From assembly GCA_902595825.1 (NCBI GenBank), contig CACJRP010000004.1:1-64000 (forward strand): a stretch of DNA of 64,000 bases, in the 5' to 3' direction. The translations under genes and the position numbers were made by a program. Under the pieces are notes generated by a model. That model was given only the letters and a program-made list of their open reading frames with translations. It had not been told where the DNA came from and did no database searches. Positions 63,001 through 64,000 of the stretch are shown here, in pieces. Every line of letters starts with the position of its first letter. The first letter of the stretch is position 1. This DNA comes from an uncultured Bacteroidota bacterium (lineage in GTDB: Bacteria; Bacteroidota; Bacteroidia; Flavobacteriales; Flavobacteriaceae).

Positions 63001-63888
63001 ACCAGCATCACCACTCGCTTGACCACGATGAAACAAATGTCCCAAGTCATAATTTTCTTCTCCTACTAATGATGATAGAGTTGAATGAATTTCACGTGCA
63101 AAATTTGAGTTGAATGGATCACTAGATTTATCTGCATACATAAGAGATGCATCAGATACAATGATTAGTCGTATTCCTAAATCGACTTCCATTATTTCAT
63201 TTAGCCTATTAATTGTTGAAACTACTGCTGCAAAAGCATCTTCAGAATTAGTTCCGTTTAGATCATTGTTATCTCCCCAAAATTCGGTGTATTCCCCAGA
63301 AGCTGCAATTGCAATTTTAAATGATTTGGCCTCTCTATTTATGACTTTTTTTGATTTTCTTTGATTTATTTTTTTTATCGAAGAACTAATTTTTATAGAA
63401 TTCGTCTTGCAAAATAATTTTTCTTCGATATAATTATACTTGTTAGATCTGTAAAAAATGTGCTCTGTATTACTATCCTTTAGTGGTTGTAAAAAAACAA
63501 AACCTCTTGGTGTTCTAAGCGTTCCTGAAATACCTTGTGGGGAGGAAGTAATTCTTAAAATGACTTTTTTTCTTGTGTCGCTGTAGCCTCTAAAAGTTCT
63601 TATGTTAGGGTATTTCATCTGAATCTTTTTGGACAAAGTTTTTGTTTCTTTCAAGGAAAAAAATTCAAGTTCCCCTTTTTCATTTGGAAAATCTATTTTT
63701 AAAATTTCATTATCCTTTATGCTTAGAATTTTTTTGGTAAAACTTTTATTTTTTAAAGATATATATTTAATATCCTTTGCTATATCAATTTTATTTTCAT
63801 GTTTTGATGAACTTTTAATTTTCCAGTAATCTTGACAAAAGGAAAATTGAAATGTTAATGCAAAAAAAACTAAAATTAACTTTCTCAA
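60058..63888 (-). CDS. Secreted reprolysin-type metalloprotease with P domain and T9SS sorting signal
   Basis: A 1276-residue secreted protease. After the signal peptide and a propeptide, the metzincin core has 'HEVGHQFGATHTY' (HExxHxxGxxH, near residues 336-346) and Met-turn 'IMSYAGF'. Downstream are beta-sandwich and fibronectin-like domains and a proprotein-convertase P domain ('LDLELSIDHSYVQDLTIILV', 'GGVWILRIIDQYPVDTGTLK'). A thrombospondin-type-3 calcium repeat ('DLIPNDEDNCPFVTNPDQAD') is followed by a T9SS C-terminal sorting domain ('YPNPSTDVLNILIGG' and 'GNYILKIHAKSGFETIKFIK'). It should be exported across the outer membrane by the type IX system and digest external proteins. Confidence 0.93.
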   Translation of the reverse strand: MRKLILVFFALTFQFSFCQDYWKIKSSSKHENKIDIAKDIKYISLKNKSFTKKILSIKDNEILKIDFPNEKGELEFFSLKETKTLSKKIQMKYPNIRTFRGYSDTRKKVILRITSSPQGISGTLRTPRGFVFLQPLKDSNTEHIFYRSNKYNYIEEKLFCKTNSIKISSSIKKINQRKSKKVINREAKSFKIAIAASGEYTEFWGDNNDLNGTNSEDAFAAVVSTINRLNEIMEVDLGIRLIIVSDASLMYADKSSDPFNSNFAREIHSTLSSLVGEENYDLGHLFHRGQASGDAGSVGNVCINDSKDRAYSAHPFTATNGSSGIFLNDYFDLDFVLHEVGHQFGATHTYAYDPEPFGVSSEPGSGSTIMSYAGFVSGENMQRHSDPYFHYHSIQDVESYVDNVSCHSNVNSSNQKPTVSAGEDFYIPKGTAYYLEANGFDSDNDNLTYCWEQLDSGKVDASNFGPELLTGSVNRSIPPSENKIRHIPNISEVLNGNLVSLNPTLFSSWETVSNVERTLTWGVTVRDRSESNPNGMGQISQDAKKIFVTASAGPFRIISNDSNDIVWKSGSNQKIIWDVANTDRVPINTERISIFLSIDGGENFSIPLAENIPNIGEAYIIVPGNISTERARIKISADNNIYFAVNNSSFKIEERDFAFPFIEPEKISCGDEELTFEFNLKAYNNFNGDVEFELLEFPNQVSYNISPTSLNSSGTLGSITINRNELPYGTYNMLLSGTYDNIVEEESFIASFYPESISSPNLVSPEDNLTDANVNQNFEWSSVNYADYYRFELSTVEDFSSLVKDEKTIENKISITNLDPEETYYWRTSALNTCGNSPPSNSRKFSTTVISCNNYTSDNIPVNLNDATSALDGITEIKINVLDNLKIVDLDLELSIDHSYVQDLTIILVSPEGDEVILTQNLGGTGVNYTNTTFDSESQIPIQNGTPPFTGTYKPIGNLKDLYNLNSGGVWILRIIDQYPVDTGTLKFLALKFCLSGEIKSNTDGDLIPNDEDNCPFVTNPDQADFNNNGVGDLCDLNDQRNITISKKNATCSEKQNGEIQISAIAIFDYEVEISGSNAYYQSFTMFNQELLIQNLSPGTYQICVTEKISGFQTCFTAEIKEPLPLNVTSKINKSDKTISLKFEGGKKYIVNINGKIFTTYENEKDYNLKNGLNVIKVVTTEECQGMHQEYIYIGKKSQIYPNPSTDVLNILIGGDSLYSEIEIIDIFGNIIYSNKIKLDPMSRYFKLDISKLTVGNYILKIHAKSGFETIKFIKR

Positions 63889-63972
63889 AATCTAACCATT
63901 TAACACATAGGTTTCGTATCTTTCGAATAGAAAATACATTCAATACTTTTCAACTAAAGATAAACTTTTTTC

Positions 63973-64000
63973 GTGAAGGTAATTTATGGTATCGAAAATT
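63973..64000 (+). CDS. Partial 5' end of a gene, possibly ribF
   Basis: A GTG at 63973 opens a frame reading 'VKVIYGIEN' to the window edge, resembling the start of flavobacterial bifunctional riboflavin kinase/FAD synthetase, which often lies near pth. An alternative ATG at 63987 begins 'MVSKI'. Only nine codons are visible, so this is tentative. Confidence 0.3.

Overview
The window reads as one chromosomal segment of a low-GC marine-type member of the Flavobacteriia (Bacteroidota). Evidence for this is a SusC/SusD pair, two further TonB-dependent receptors, a type IX secretion C-terminal sorting domain, RimM and an S16 protein with a long acidic tail, the FolK-deoxynucleoside kinase fusion, several promoters matching the Bacteroidota TAnnTTTG -7 element, and very AT-rich, tightly packed genes. 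The species is not identifiable by reading alone.

Layout. 1-1330: an acyltransferase-3 gene with a terminator. 1326-4180: a small accessory patch made of a decayed LolA-like gene end, a hairpin, a cytosine-C5 methyltransferase with its overlapping putative restriction enzyme, an orphan gene bracketed by 21-bp direct repeats, and tRNA-Ser(GGA). 4206-9469: tatD, a retropepsin-like protease and the 2-oxoglutarate dehydrogenase pair (odhA-odhB). 9516-14162: umuC-umuD followed without a gap by a secreted protein and a TonB-dependent receptor. 14159-28905: housekeeping genes (rimM, rpsP, tig, clpP, clpX, a GH3-type protein, DUF2797, rluF-like, a queuosine-precursor transporter, sppA, folK fusion, a TrmH-family methyltransferase, mutS), followed by tRNA-Gly and tRNA-Leu.

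29127-44172 is the most coherent accessory region. A DUF1611/enolase-superfamily pair resembling the D-glutamate enzymes DgcN and DgcA is divergent from a run of exported hydrolases: an S12 beta-lactamase-fold protein, an S9 peptidase, an M81 peptidase of the MlrC type and a second S12 protein. SusC/SusD and an S9D glutamyl-endopeptidase-like enzyme follow. Together they look like uptake and breakdown of peptides that contain D-glutamate. The S12 plus M81 combination recalls MlrB and MlrC of microcystin degradation, although no MlrA was found.

44205-52594 holds a small membrane protein, a thiolase and a FadJ-type multifunctional protein for beta-oxidation, an M19 dipeptidase/DUF6702/HupE operon, and a sugar permease with a PfkB sugar kinase. 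52639-57037 holds a zincin-like lipoprotein, a cysteine-rich small protein, a FecA-like receptor with a haem-binding-domain partner and conspicuous upstream inverted repeats, and tRNA-Leu(CAA). 57148-64000 holds prs, rplY, pth, a lipoprotein, a large secreted reprolysin-type metalloprotease, and the first codons of what may be ribF at the right edge.
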